Notes: generated from the letters alone by a model not told the origin. Shown: positions 18,485 to 27,824, numbered from the stretch's first letter. The stretch is DNA of 64,000 nucleotides from UBA4655 sp964585575 (GCA_964585575.1 CAZPEM010000001.1:1-64000), one strand, 5' to 3'. Numbers and translations are program-made.

Positions 18485-19803
18485 CCGCCTCCCTGTCCCG
18501 GACGCTCTGCGATCGGATCCTCGGGCTCGTGAAGGCCGACTCGGCGGAGGTTGCAGTCTCGGACGGCGACGATCTTCACCTGCGGCACGCATCCAACGAC
18601 GTCACGTCCAACGCCCTCGTCCATCGCACCGAGTTGTCGCTCACCGTGAGCTACGGCCGCCGGTCGGCGACGCTCTCCACGAATCAGCTTGACGACGCCT
18701 CCATCCGACGGCTGGTGGATCGCACGCAGGCGATGGCGAAGCTCGCCCCGGAAAACCCGGAGCACATGCCGCCGCTCGGCCCGTCGGAGTTTGCGACGCC
18801 GGCCACCTGGGCCGAGGCGACGGCCGCCGCGTCGCCGGCGACGGTGATCGAGTCGATCAGACCGGTCATCGAACGGGCCCGCGACGCGGGCGTGGACACG
18901 GCCGGCTACCTCCAGCGGTCGGTCGGCGGCTCGACGCTGGCGAACACGAGTGGACTCTTCGTGCACCAGCGATCGACCACGGTCGGTTTTTCCGTGACCG
19001 CACGCACGCCGACCGGCCGCGGCTCCGGATGGGCGAGCACGCAGGTCACCGACATCCGCGATCTCGACCTCGCGATGATCGGCGACCGGGCGATCCGGAA
19101 GGCCCTCGATTCCCGCAACCCGGTCGAGCGGCCGCCGGGCCGCACGACCGTCGTGCTCGAGCCGGCGGCGGTGCGGGATCTCGTGTCGTGGCTCGTCCGC
19201 GGTCTCGATCGCCGTCCCCTGGATGAGGGACGCAGCTTCCTGAAAGGGCTCGCCGATGGTGATCCGGTGGGCAGGAAGCTCTTCGGCGAGCGGGCGACGA
19301 TCTTCTCGGACCCGCTCGACGGGTCCGCCCCCTGCCCCACGCACTCGGGCGGCCTCCCGCTCGTCCGCACGCCGTGGATCGATGCCGGTGTCCTCAAGAC
19401 GCTCGCGGTCGGCCGGTTCTGGGCGAAGCAGCGGGGAGTCCCGCCGCAGCCGCATCCCGGGAACCTGCTCATGGCGGGCGAGGGCCGATCGGTCGATGAA
19501 CTCGTCGGCATGGTGGACGACGGCGTGCTCGTCACGCGGATCTGGTACCTGCGGTCGGTCGACCCGCAGACGCTCCTGCTGACGGGCCTCACCCGCGACG
19601 GAACGTTCGCGATCTCGAAGGGGAAGCTCGCCGGCCCGGTGAAGAACTTTCGATTCAATGCCTCGCCCGTCCACGTGCTCGCGCGGCTCGTGGCGTCGGG
19701 TATCCCCACGCGGGTTCTCGGTGCCGAGAGCGGGTCGCCGGCATGCATGCCGCCGGTCGTCGTCGAGGACTTCAACCTCTCCTCGGTCTCCGACGCGAGC
19801 TAG
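18475..19803 (+). CDS. pmbA: TldE/PmbA-like partner of TldD
   Basis: 442-aa TldE/PmbA-type protein, the non-catalytic partner that forms the protease with TldD. It has the family's N-terminal alpha-beta region and the C-terminal barrel but no HExxxH; the equivalent stretch reads VVLEPAAVRDLVSWLV. Start ATG 18475 overlaps the tldD stop by 10 nt; ATG 18481 is also possible. It has no visible signal peptide, whereas its partner has a Tat-like one. Confidence 0.85.
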   Translation: MGMTASLSRTLCDRILGLVKADSAEVAVSDGDDLHLRHASNDVTSNALVHRTELSLTVSYGRRSATLSTNQLDDASIRRLVDRTQAMAKLAPENPEHMPPLGPSEFATPATWAEATAAASPATVIESIRPVIERARDAGVDTAGYLQRSVGGSTLANTSGLFVHQRSTTVGFSVTARTPTGRGSGWASTQVTDIRDLDLAMIGDRAIRKALDSRNPVERPPGRTTVVLEPAAVRDLVSWLVRGLDRRPLDEGRSFLKGLADGDPVGRKLFGERATIFSDPLDGSAPCPTHSGGLPLVRTPWIDAGVLKTLAVGRFWAKQRGVPPQPHPGNLLMAGEGRSVDELVGMVDDGVLVTRIWYLRSVDPQTLLLTGLTRDGTFAISKGKLAGPVKNFRFNASPVHVLARLVASGIPTRVLGAESGSPACMPPVVVEDFNLSSVSDAS

Positions 19804-19825
19804 GCCCGACTCGAAACGAGGCGGT

Positions 19826-19855
19826 TTTCCAGGTCAGGGCCCGACCGGTTACGAT
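19826..19855 (+). promoter_or_regulatory. Candidate promoter of ileS
   Basis: TTTCCA (19826-19831), 18 nt, TACGAT (19850-19855), 38 nt before ATG 19894. Confidence 0.35.
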
Positions 19856-19893
19856 TGCGGCTCACTCCAACACGTCTTCCGCCACTGCACCGC

Positions 19894-22800
19894 ATGTTCC
19901 AGCCCGTTCGAGGCAAGCCCGACTTTCCGAGCATGGAGGCCGAGATCGGCCGGTTCTGGCGGGACGCGGCCGTCTACCGAAAGTCGCTCGACCGACGGCG
20001 GGGCGGGAAGCGGTTCGTCTTCTTCGAAGGGCCGCCGACGGCCAACGGCATGCCGCACCCGGGCCACTGCCTGACCCGCACGATCAAGGATCTCTACCCG
20101 CGGTATCGCACGATGCGGGGGGAATACTGCGAGCGGAAGGCCGGCTGGGACACCCATGGCCTGCCGGTCGAGGTCGAGGTTTGCAAGGAGCTCGGCATCC
20201 ACTCGAAGGCCGAGATCGAGGCCTACGGCGTCGAGCCATTCATCCACAGGTGCCAGGAGAGCGTCTGGCGGTACATGAAGGAGTGGGAGGCGCTCACCGA
20301 GCGGATCGGCTTCTGGATCGATCTGTCCGCCGCCTATGTCACCTACCACCGGTCGTTCGTGGAGAGCGTCTGGTGGGCGCTGGCGACGCTCTTCGACAAG
20401 GGGCTGCTCTACCAGGGGCACAAGATCGTCTGGTGGTGGGCCCAGGGTGGCACGGCGCTGTCGAGCGGCGAGGTCGGTCAGGGCTACAAGGAGGTCGCCG
20501 ACCCGAGCGTCTACGTCGCCTTCCCGCTGCTCGACGACGCAGGCCGTCCGACCGATCGGGCGCTCGTCGCCTGGACGACGACCCCCTGGACGCTCCCCTC
20601 CAACCAGTTCGCCGCCGTCCGCTCCGACCTCGACTACGTCGTCCTCGGAGATCCGTCGCCGGCTCCCGGATCGCTCCGGGAGTACGTCGTCGCCGAACCG
20701 CTCGCCGCGGCGCTCGTCGAGAAGACAAAACGCCCCCTCGAAATCGTCGAACGCCTCAGGGGCTCCGACCTCGTCGGCCGTTCCTACCTTCCCCCGTTCG
20801 ACACGTTCCGTCCGGACGGCCCGCCTGCATTGGCGGCTCGGCGGGACGGCGGCTCGGAGCCCGCGGCCTGGCGGGTCGTAGCCGCCGATTTCGTGACGAC
20901 CGACTCCGGCACCGGGATCGTGCACGTCGCGCCGGCCTTCGGCGAGGTCGATTACGGCGTGCTCGTGGAGGAGCAGGCCAGGTTCGCCCCCGGCGGCGGC
21001 CCCGCGCTGCTCAACTGCGTCGCCCCCGACGGCACCTTCACCGACGCCTTCCCGATCGGGGCCGGCCGGTTCGTGAAGGACTGCGACCGCGACATCACCC
21101 GCGACATCAAGGGCCGCGGACTGCTCGTCCACCAGGAGCAGTACGTCCACGACTACCCGTTCTGCTGGCGGGCCGAGAACGACCCGCTCATCCAGTACCC
21201 GCGGCAGAGCTGGTTCATCCGCACGAGCCGGTTCCGCGACGCGATGCTCGCCAACAACGCCGCGATCGACTGGCTGCCCGATCACATCAAGGAGGGCCGC
21301 TTCGGCAACTTCCTTGAGACGAACGTCGACTGGGCGCTCTCCCGCGAGCGGTACTGGGGCACGCCGCTGCCGATATGGGTCTGCGATTCGACCGGGAAGA
21401 TGGAGGCCGTCCCCTCCTACGCCGCGCTCCTCGCCAAGCCCGGCATCGCCGGCACCGACGTCTTCGAAAAGGCGAAGGCCGCGAACCCGAAGCTGTCCGA
21501 CGACCTGAAGGTGCACAAGCCCTACATCGACGCGGTCACCTACGAGTCCCCGTTCGCGAAGGGATCGCGGATGCGGCGGGTGCCGGAAGTGATCGACTGC
21601 TGGTTCGATTCCGGCGCGATGCCGTTTGCGCAGTGGGGCTGGCCGCACTCTGGTTCCGCCGAGTTCGAGGCTCAGTTCCCGGCCGACTTCATCTCCGAGG
21701 CGATCGACCAGACCCGCGGCTGGTTCTACAGTCAGCTGGCGATCAGCACGCTTCTCTTCGGCGACACCGTCCTCGAAGACCGCGGCCGTCCCTATCCCCA
21801 TCCCTTCCGCACCTGCATCGTCCTCGGCCACATGCTGGGAGAGGACGGGCAGAAGATGAGCAAGAGCCGCCGCAACTACAAGGAGCCGAAGGTCATCTTC
21901 GACACCTACGGCGCCGACGCCCTGCGGTGGTACTTCCTCGCGGGCCAGCCGCCGTGGACGAGCATCCGCTACAACGAGCGGGCGATCAAGGAGAGCGTGC
22001 CGGAGTTTCTGCTGCGGCTCTGGAACGTCTATTCGTTCTTCGCGATCTACGCTCGCATCGACGGCTTCGATCCCGCCCGATTGCTCGACGCGCCCGGCGA
22101 ACTCGCCCATGCCGAACTCGCGAAGGCCCGTGGGTGGAGGCCGGCGGGCGAGCGGGGCGAACTCGACCGGTGGATGCTTTCGGAGCTCAACGCCACCGCC
22201 GCGGAGATGGTCGAGCGGCTCGACCGCTACGATCACTTCGGCGCGGCCGCGCGGCTCTCCTCGCTCGTCGAGTCGGTGAGCAACTGGTTCGTCCGCCGCA
22301 GCCGCGAGCGGTTTTGGGGAGTCGGACGGGCCGACGGCGGCCCCGAGACGAATCCCGAGAAGCTCGATGCCTATTGGACGCTCTACGAGACGCTCCTTTC
22401 GATCGTGAAGCTCGCGGCGCCGTTCGTGCCGTTCGTGACCGAGGAGATCTGGCAAAACCTCGCCGCACGGGCCTTCGCCGGCTCCGCGAGGGCCCCCGAA
22501 AGCATCCATCTCACGACCTATCCGACGGGCGAGCCATCGCTCGTGGATCGCGACCTCGTCCGTCGGATGGCGCTCGTCCGCGAGGTGGCGTCGCTCGGCC
22601 GGGCCGCACGGGCCGCCGAGAAGCTCAAGGTACGCCAGCCGCTTTCGAAGGTGGAGGTAATCCTCGCCAATCCGGCCGACGGCGACGCGTCCTGGCTCGA
22701 GGAGCATGCCGATCTCGTCTGCGACGAGCTCAACGTGAAGGGCTTCGAGATCTGCCGCGAGCCCGACCGCTACATCTCGCGAAGCATCCAGGCCGATCTC

Positions 22801-23313
22801 AAGAAGCTCGGTCCGCGGCTCGGCAAGGACCTGCCGAAGGCCCGCGACGCGATCGCCAAGGCCGACGCAGCCGCCGTGCTCGTCCAGCTGGCCCGCGATG
22901 GCCGCGCGAGGATCGAATGGGCGGGCGGTTCGGCGACGCTCGAGCCGGACGAGCTCATCGTCCGCACGACCGCAAAACCCGGCTGGGCGGCGGCCGAAGG
23001 ACCGCAGGCGGTGGTCGTCATCGCGAAGGAGCTCACGCCTGCGCTCGTCGCCGAGGGGCTCGTCCGCGAGGTCGTGCATGTCGTTCAATCGATGCGGAAG
23101 TCGCTCGACCTCGAGTTCACCGACCGGATCGAGCTCGGCTTCGAGACGTCTTCCGACGACCTCCGGGCGGCGTTGGAGTCCCACCTCGCGACGTTCGCCA
23201 CCGAAACCCTCTCCATCAAGACCGCGTTCGCGACGGTTTCCGCCGGCATCGCCGAAACCCACGACATCGACGGCCACCCCCTCACGATCACGCTCAGAAA
23301 GGTGACGTCCTGA
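19894..23313 (+). CDS. ileS: Isoleucyl-tRNA synthetase, type 2
   Basis: Charges tRNA-Ile, 1139 aa. The HIGH motif reads HPGH (55-58, in NGMPHPGHCLTRTIKD), GWDTHGLPVEVEV follows, and KMSKS is at 654-658. Length, the FPSMEAEIGRFWRD opening and the absence of a C-terminal four-Cys zinc module fit the type 2 (eukaryote-like) class, which is generally less sensitive to mupirocin. ATG 19894 is preferred over an upstream in-frame TTG (19855) because the latter lies in the -10 box. purN overlaps its stop codon. Confidence 0.94.
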   Translation: MFQPVRGKPDFPSMEAEIGRFWRDAAVYRKSLDRRRGGKRFVFFEGPPTANGMPHPGHCLTRTIKDLYPRYRTMRGEYCERKAGWDTHGLPVEVEVCKELGIHSKAEIEAYGVEPFIHRCQESVWRYMKEWEALTERIGFWIDLSAAYVTYHRSFVESVWWALATLFDKGLLYQGHKIVWWWAQGGTALSSGEVGQGYKEVADPSVYVAFPLLDDAGRPTDRALVAWTTTPWTLPSNQFAAVRSDLDYVVLGDPSPAPGSLREYVVAEPLAAALVEKTKRPLEIVERLRGSDLVGRSYLPPFDTFRPDGPPALAARRDGGSEPAAWRVVAADFVTTDSGTGIVHVAPAFGEVDYGVLVEEQARFAPGGGPALLNCVAPDGTFTDAFPIGAGRFVKDCDRDITRDIKGRGLLVHQEQYVHDYPFCWRAENDPLIQYPRQSWFIRTSRFRDAMLANNAAIDWLPDHIKEGRFGNFLETNVDWALSRERYWGTPLPIWVCDSTGKMEAVPSYAALLAKPGIAGTDVFEKAKAANPKLSDDLKVHKPYIDAVTYESPFAKGSRMRRVPEVIDCWFDSGAMPFAQWGWPHSGSAEFEAQFPADFISEAIDQTRGWFYSQLAISTLLFGDTVLEDRGRPYPHPFRTCIVLGHMLGEDGQKMSKSRRNYKEPKVIFDTYGADALRWYFLAGQPPWTSIRYNERAIKESVPEFLLRLWNVYSFFAIYARIDGFDPARLLDAPGELAHAELAKARGWRPAGERGELDRWMLSELNATAAEMVERLDRYDHFGAAARLSSLVESVSNWFVRRSRERFWGVGRADGGPETNPEKLDAYWTLYETLLSIVKLAAPFVPFVTEEIWQNLAARAFAGSARAPESIHLTTYPTGEPSLVDRDLVRRMALVREVASLGRAARAAEKLKVRQPLSKVEVILANPADGDASWLEEHADLVCDELNVKGFEICREPDRYISRSIQADLKKLGPRLGKDLPKARDAIAKADAAAVLVQLARDGRARIEWAGGSATLEPDELIVRTTAKPGWAAAEGPQAVVVIAKELTPALVAEGLVREVVHVVQSMRKSLDLEFTDRIELGFETSSDDLRAALESHLATFATETLSIKTAFATVSAGIAETHDIDGHPLTITLRKVTS

Positions 23314-23891
23314 GCCCGCCACTCTCACTCGCCGTGCTCCTCTCCGGCTCGGGCCGCACGCTCGAGAACCTGCTCGACCGGATCGCAGCCGGATCGCTCG
23401 CCGCGAAGGTGGCCGCGGTGGTGGCCAGCCGCGACCGCATTCGGGGCATCGAGGTCGCGCGTCGGGCGGGAATTCCGGTGCACATCCTGCCCCGCGGCGA
23501 CAAACCGCTTGCCACGTGGAGCCACGAGGTGTTCGCCCCCTGCCGCGACGCCGGGGCCGAACTCGTCGTCATGGCGGGATTCCTGTCGCTCGTCGAGATC
23601 CCGGACGACTTCACCGGCCGCGTGATCAACATCCACCCATCGCTCCTGCCGGCCTTCGGAGGGAAGGGGTTCCACGGCCGCCATGTCCACGAGGCGGTGA
23701 TCAGCCGAGGCTGCACCGTCTCCGGCTGCACGGTCCACCTCGTCGACAATGAGTACGACCACGGCCGGATCCTCCTGCAGGAGGCCGTCCGCGTGCTCCC
23801 CGACGACGACCCAGACTCGCTGGCGGCGAGGGTCTTCGCCGCCGAGTGCCAGCTGCTCCCGCGCGCGATCACCCTCTGGAGGCATCCATGA
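23310..23891 (+). CDS. purN: Phosphoribosylglycinamide formyltransferase
   Basis: Third step of purine synthesis, using 10-formyl-THF, 193 aa. Motifs: AVLLSGSGRTLENLL, the catalytic Asn-His in VINIHPSLLPAF, and the Asp of VDNEYDHGRIL. No ATG, GTG or TTG lies in frame at the right place. The best start is CTG 23310, which overlaps the ileS stop (CTGA) and has AAAGG 7 nt upstream; a GTG at 23334 would cut into the first beta strand. Translation is probably coupled to ileS. Confidence 0.88.
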   Translation: MSPPLSLAVLLSGSGRTLENLLDRIAAGSLAAKVAAVVASRDRIRGIEVARRAGIPVHILPRGDKPLATWSHEVFAPCRDAGAELVVMAGFLSLVEIPDDFTGRVINIHPSLLPAFGGKGFHGRHVHEAVISRGCTVSGCTVHLVDNEYDHGRILLQEAVRVLPDDDPDSLAARVFAAECQLLPRAITLWRHP

Positions 23892-24409
23892 AACGCTCCC
23901 TCGGAAACATCATTGCCGACTCACTGCAGGTCTCGATCGGCTATGCCGAGCGGCTCCTGAAAGATGTCCCATCCGGCCGCTTCGCCCGGTTCGCCGCGGC
24001 GGGCGGCGTCGCGGTCGAGGCGAACCACCCCGCCTTCATCTACGGCCACCTCTCGCTCTACGCGCCGAAGGTGCTCATCCAGATCGGCCACCCGGCACCG
24101 GCAGTGCCCGATCAGTTCGAACTCATGTTCTCGAAGGACGCCAGCTGCAGAGACGACGTCGACGGCGACCTCTACCCGCCGATGGACGAGATCACCTCGT
24201 TCTTCTTCGAGGCCTACCGGATGGTCTCCGGGGCGGTTCGCAGCACGCCCGACTCCACCTTCGAACAGGAAAATCCCGCCACAGGCCGGATGGCGCAGCT
24301 CTTCCCCACGCTCGGCTCGGTGCAGGCCTTCTACTGCGGAGGCCACCTCATGATGCACCTCGGCCAGATGAGCACCTGGCGGCGGATCGAGGGTCTGGGG
24401 GCCGCCTGA
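23888..24409 (+). CDS. DinB-like four-helix protein
   Basis: 173-aa protein of the DinB/YfiT-like metal-binding helical-bundle superfamily. Three well-spaced His segments fit the metal triad: HPAFIYGHLSLY near residue 38, and GGHLMMHLGQMSTWRR near the end. Such proteins are often thiol-dependent transferases, but no substrate can be inferred. ATG 23888 overlaps the purN stop (ATGA), so it is probably the third gene of an ileS-purN unit. Confidence 0.7.
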   Translation: MKRSLGNIIADSLQVSIGYAERLLKDVPSGRFARFAAAGGVAVEANHPAFIYGHLSLYAPKVLIQIGHPAPAVPDQFELMFSKDASCRDDVDGDLYPPMDEITSFFFEAYRMVSGAVRSTPDSTFEQENPATGRMAQLFPTLGSVQAFYCGGHLMMHLGQMSTWRRIEGLGAA

Positions 24410-24497
24410 CGGAAGGCCCGGACCGCGGCCTTTCCCGGACGGAGTCCGATCCCGTACGATTCTGGTCGCGGAAAATCCCCCTCCGAGAGAATCTTCC

Positions 24498-25436
24498 TTG
24501 GCCGTTTCCCCATCGCGATTGGACGCGGCCGCCACCGGCATCCACAGCGGCATCCACTGGGAATACCTGCTGCCCATCGGGACGGTGCACCTGCTCGCCC
24601 TGCTGGCGGTCCTGCCCTCCTGCTTCAGCTGGTCGGGGCTCGTGATCGCGGCGGCGGGTCCGGTCGTGTTCGGGACGCTCGGCATCAATCTCTGCTACCA
24701 CCGGCTGCTCGCCCATCGGAGCCTCACGGTGCCCACCTGGCTGGAGCACATCCTGGCGGTGCTCGCGCTCTGCTGCCTCGAAGACACTCCGGCCCGCTGG
24801 GTGGCGAACCACCGCCTCCACCACCGTCACTCCGACGAGCCGGAGGATCCGCACTCTCCCCGCGACGGGATCGTCTGGTCGCACTTCGGCTGGCTCTTCC
24901 GAAGGGCGCCGCAGCGGCGGTCGTTCGCCTTCTTCGAGCAATACTCCCGAGACGTCCTCGCCGACGACTTCTATCGCAGGCTCGAGCTTCGGCCGACCTC
25001 CACGCTCTGGATCTATCTCGCGCAGGTCGCCGCCTTTGGCCTGGCCGGCCTGGCCGCCGGATTCCTGGCAGGCCGGCCTCCGAGCGAGGCCTGTGAGCTC
25101 GCCGCGAGCTGGATCGTCTGGGGAGTTTTCGTCCGCACGGTGCTCGTCTGGCACATCACCTGGAGCGTCAATTCGCTCACGCACGTCTTCGGCTACCGCA
25201 CCTACGAAACCGGCGAGGACAGCCGCAACAATTGGTTCGTGGCGGTCGTGGCGATGGGGGAGGGCTGGCACAACAACCACCATCACGACGCGGCGAGCGC
25301 GAGCGTCCAGCACCGCTGGTGGGAGATCGACGCGACGTACTACGTGATTCTGCTGCTCGAACGGCTCGGCCTGGCGACCGACGTCATTCGCCCGCGACAC
25401 GTGCGGCGTGCCGCGAACGGCGGCGTCAAGCCGTGA
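24498..25436 (+). CDS. Membrane fatty acid desaturase
   Basis: Acyl-CoA/acyl-lipid delta-9-type desaturase, 312 aa, using a di-iron centre in the membrane. All three His boxes are present: HRLLAH (68-73), HRLHHRH (105-111) and HNNHHHD (258-264). Hydrophobic segments near residues 24-60, 75-95 and 170-200 fit an integral membrane enzyme. The only good start is TTG 24498, preceded by GAGAGA; no ATG is nearby. A TACGAT (24455-24460) could be its -10 box. Likely role: introducing double bonds to tune membrane fluidity. Confidence 0.9.
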   Translation: MAVSPSRLDAAATGIHSGIHWEYLLPIGTVHLLALLAVLPSCFSWSGLVIAAAGPVVFGTLGINLCYHRLLAHRSLTVPTWLEHILAVLALCCLEDTPARWVANHRLHHRHSDEPEDPHSPRDGIVWSHFGWLFRRAPQRRSFAFFEQYSRDVLADDFYRRLELRPTSTLWIYLAQVAAFGLAGLAAGFLAGRPPSEACELAASWIVWGVFVRTVLVWHITWSVNSLTHVFGYRTYETGEDSRNNWFVAVVAMGEGWHNNHHHDAASASVQHRWWEIDATYYVILLLERLGLATDVIRPRHVRRAANGGVKP

Positions 25437-25449
25437 GCACCGAGGGCAC

Positions 25450-25944
25450 TCACTCGGAATCGGTCGTGCCGACGAGCGTGAATCCGGCCGCTGGCCAGAA
25501 GGCCCTCGACTCGACCCAGGAGTCGAGCGTGTCGGCGGTGATCCGCGGAGCCCCGATCGACCGGGCATGCCGCACGGCCGTCGTGACGAGCGTTCGGGCG
25601 ACCCCCTGACGCCGCACGTCCGGATCGACGAGCAGCCAGGGAATCGACAGGCCGCTTTCGGTCTCCGCGACCATGACGATCCCGATCGGCCGCGGCCCGA
25701 GCGTCGCCGACCTCCAGGCCAGCCACGCCGAAACCTGCCGCCCGTCGCGACTTTCGAGTTCGGCGAGAAGCCCCTTGGACGAGAACGAAACGCTCCCCTC
25801 CCGGGCCTCTTCCGCGAGGCAGATCACCGCCGCCCGGTCGCGAGGCATCACGACCGGCGCGATCGCTACGTCCGCTGCCGGTGCCGGCTCTTCCTGGGCC
25901 GATTTTGCAGCAGAAAGCTCGCAAACAAACCGCAAAACCGCCAT
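25450..25944 (-). CDS. GNAT-family acetyltransferase
   Basis: 164-aa protein with a GNAT core: LLVDPDVRRQGVARTLV is the acetyl-CoA pyrophosphate loop (Q/RxxGxA), followed by ITADTLDSWVESRAFWPAAGF, the C-terminal strand/helix pair. The substrate is unknown. It runs convergently to the desaturase (13-nt gap) and divergently from the microcompartment operon, with which it shares the 224-nt AT-rich spacer. Confidence 0.8.
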   Translation of the reverse strand: MAVLRFVCELSAAKSAQEEPAPAADVAIAPVVMPRDRAAVICLAEEAREGSVSFSSKGLLAELESRDGRQVSAWLAWRSATLGPRPIGIVMVAETESGLSIPWLLVDPDVRRQGVARTLVTTAVRHARSIGAPRITADTLDSWVESRAFWPAAGFTLVGTTDSE

Positions 25945-26081
25945 TCAGGGCCTCTCTTCCGTTGTGTGAACGAATCGTGATCTAGGCTTGTCGGCATACT
26001 GACAGAAAACCTTGCCCGGGCCGCACAGACTATTGCGATTGGCTGCTTTTTTCATCGGTCGGATGCATATCGACCACATTT

Positions 26082-26095
26082 CAATCATTTGATTG
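26082..26095. promoter_or_regulatory. Palindrome upstream of deoR, candidate operator
   Basis: CAATCA-TT-TGATTG is a perfect inverted repeat with a 2-nt centre. It lies 22 nt before the candidate -35 box of the microcompartment operon, in an AT-rich spacer (25945-26168) unlike the GC-rich surroundings. Another GATTGG occurs at 26037-26042, and GGTCG/CGACC arms flank 26062-26070. These are plausible sites for the adjacent DeoR regulator. Confidence 0.4.
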
Positions 26096-26117
26096 GTTGA
26101 TTTCGTTCGTTTCTTGC

Positions 26118-26145
26118 TTGCACTCATTCTAAAAGTTGTCATACT
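26118..26145 (+). promoter_or_regulatory. Candidate promoter of the microcompartment operon
   Basis: TTGCAC (26118-26123), 16 nt, CATACT (26140-26145). Predicted transcription start is about 26152, just before the AGGAAG ribosome site (26154-26159) of the GTG-started deoR gene. Confidence 0.42.
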
Positions 26146-26168
26146 TGGACGGCAGGAAGTCGTCACAC

Positions 26169-26975
26169 GTGCATAATCACGAACGCCGCCGCCGTCTGCT
26201 CGACCTCATTCGGATCCGCGGATTCGCGGCTCTCGACGACCTGGTTCGGGAGCTGGGCGTGTCGGAGTCGACGGTCCGCCGCGACCTCGACGCGCTCGAG
26301 GAGCATGGATCGGCAAAACGGACCCACGGCGGCGTGCTCTACGCCGGCGGGATGCCCAGACTCGCCGAATTCGACCAACGTCAGCCGGCCAACTGGGCCG
26401 CCAAGCGGGCCATCGCCGCCAAGGCGGCCGAGGCGATTCGAGACGGGGAAACCGTCCTGCTCGACGGCGGCACGACGACCTACGAGGTCGCCCGACTGCT
26501 CGTCGGCCGTTCGCTCCAGGTCGTCACCAACAGCCTGCCCGTCGCCAACCTCTTTGCCTCGGAAGCGCGGAGCGATCTCGTGCTCCTCGGCGGATACGTC
26601 TCGCCGCGGACGGGCGTCTGCCTCGGCCCCTACGCCAACGAGCTGCTCGGCCGGCTCCATGTGACGACCACGATCCTCTCCGCAGCCGGTATCGCCGAGG
26701 ACGGGCTCTTCAACGCCCACCTGCTGCTGGCCGAAACCGAGCAGGCGATGCTGAAGGCCGCCGGCCGTGTGATCGTCGTCGCCGACAGCTCGAAGTTCGG
26801 CCGAAAGAGCCTCACGCTCGTCAGCAGCCTCGACGGCATCGACCTGGTCGTCTCCGACGACGGGCTCGCTCCCCGCTGGCGGCAGTTCGTCAGGGACGCC
26901 GGCTGCGATCTCGTCATCGCCGAGGTCTCGTCGGTCGAGACGGCCTCCGTACCCCATGCCGCTGGAGCCCGATAG
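26169..26975 (+). CDS. DeoR-family transcriptional regulator
   Basis: 268 aa. An N-terminal winged helix-turn-helix ([19 protein letters not shown], then [14 protein letters not shown]) is followed by the sugar-phosphate-binding DeoR effector domain ([33 protein letters not shown]). GTG 26169 is chosen because AGGAAG stands 9 nt upstream; the frame extends upstream without support. It heads the microcompartment operon, and PVM-type loci usually carry such a regulator, so it probably senses a sugar phosphate of the fucose or rhamnose pathway. Confidence 0.9.
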   Translation: MHNHERRRRLLDLIRIRGFAALDDLVRELGVSESTVRRDLDALEEHGSAKRTHGGVLYAGGMPRLAEFDQRQPANWAAKRAIAAKAAEAIRDGETVLLDGGTTTYEVARLLVGRSLQVVTNSLPVANLFASEARSDLVLLGGYVSPRTGVCLGPYANELLGRLHVTTTILSAAGIAEDGLFNAHLLLAETEQAMLKAAGRVIVVADSSKFGRKSLTLVSSLDGIDLVVSDDGLAPRWRQFVRDAGCDLVIAEVSSVETASVPHAAGAR

Positions 26976-26976
26976 C

Positions 26977-27669
26977 ATGATCGCCACGCTTCCGGCCGGA
27001 CTGGATCGCACGAGCGTCGAGCGGATCGTCCGCGAGATCATCCTGAAATCGCACACGCCCCCGTCGCAGGCCGCCGCGGCCGAACGGACCACGCCGAAGC
27101 TCGTCGTCAGCATCTCGGCCCGCCATTGCCACCTCACCGACGAGCATGTCGAGAAGCTCTTCGGCAAGGGCCGCACGCTGACGCCGATGAAGAACCTCTA
27201 TCAGGACGGTTTCTATGCGGCCGAGGAGACGGTCATGCTCGTCGGCCCCAAGCGGAAGATGCTGCCGACCGTCCGCGTGCTCGGGCCCACCCGCAAGGCC
27301 TCGCAGGTGGAGCTCGCCTTCACCGACGGAATCTCGCTCGGCATCGACCTGCCGGTTCGCCCCAGCGGCCAGATCGCGGGCACCCCGGGCTGCGTGCTCG
27401 TGGGCCCGGCCGGCGCGATTGAGCTTTCCGAGGGCGTCATCCGCGCCGAACGGCACGTGCACATGAATTTCGCCGACGCCGAGCGGTTTGGCGTGAAGAA
27501 CGGCGACCGCATGAGCCTCATGATCGACGGCAGCTGCTCCACGGTCTTTCGCGACCTGCTCGTGCGGGCCGACGCCACGAGCAAGCTCGAGGTGCACATC
27601 GACACCGACGAGGGCAACGCGGCCGATCTCGACCACGCGACGAGCGTCGAGCTCGTCAGACAGAACTGA
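26977..27669 (+). CDS. pduL: PduL-type phosphate acyltransferase with encapsulation peptide
   Basis: Microcompartment phosphotransacylase: acyl-CoA plus phosphate to acyl phosphate, freeing CoA inside the shell. 230 aa from ATG 26977 (ATG 26956 would overlap deoR). The first part, [16 protein letters not shown], is an amphipathic encapsulation peptide followed by a linker. Two beta-barrel halves follow with His-rich metal sites: [16 protein letters not shown] and [16 protein letters not shown]. In this pathway it would turn lactyl-CoA into lactyl phosphate. Confidence 0.93.
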   Translation: MIATLPAGLDRTSVERIVREIILKSHTPPSQAAAAERTTPKLVVSISARHCHLTDEHVEKLFGKGRTLTPMKNLYQDGFYAAEETVMLVGPKRKMLPTVRVLGPTRKASQVELAFTDGISLGIDLPVRPSGQIAGTPGCVLVGPAGAIELSEGVIRAERHVHMNFADAERFGVKNGDRMSLMIDGSCSTVFRDLLVRADATSKLEVHIDTDEGNAADLDHATSVELVRQN

Positions 27670-27824
27670 CAAGGACGGACCCGAGCCGCAGCATGGCCAA
27701 GAAGAAGGCAGCCAAGCGAACGCGAAGACGAAACACGATCGTGCAGCCGGCGCGTGCCGGTGCGGTCGGCGGGGACGGCCCCGCGAAGGCTGGTAAGCAG
27801 AGTGACACAGGAGCAAGGCAACAG

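Noticed and set aside
19855..19893. Upstream TTG start for ileS
   Set aside because: It lies inside the likely -10 box, and type 2 IleRS proteins start at the position of ATG 19894.
19849..23328. Minus-strand frame of about 1159 codons opposite ileS
   Set aside because: Antisense shadow: the plus strand encodes a complete IleRS with both catalytic motifs.
27693..27824. Treating the basic extension as part of BMC-H 1
   Set aside because: A canonical start with AGGAG follows, BMC-H proteins are about 90-95 aa, and third-position GC drops in the extension. Kept as a finding only.
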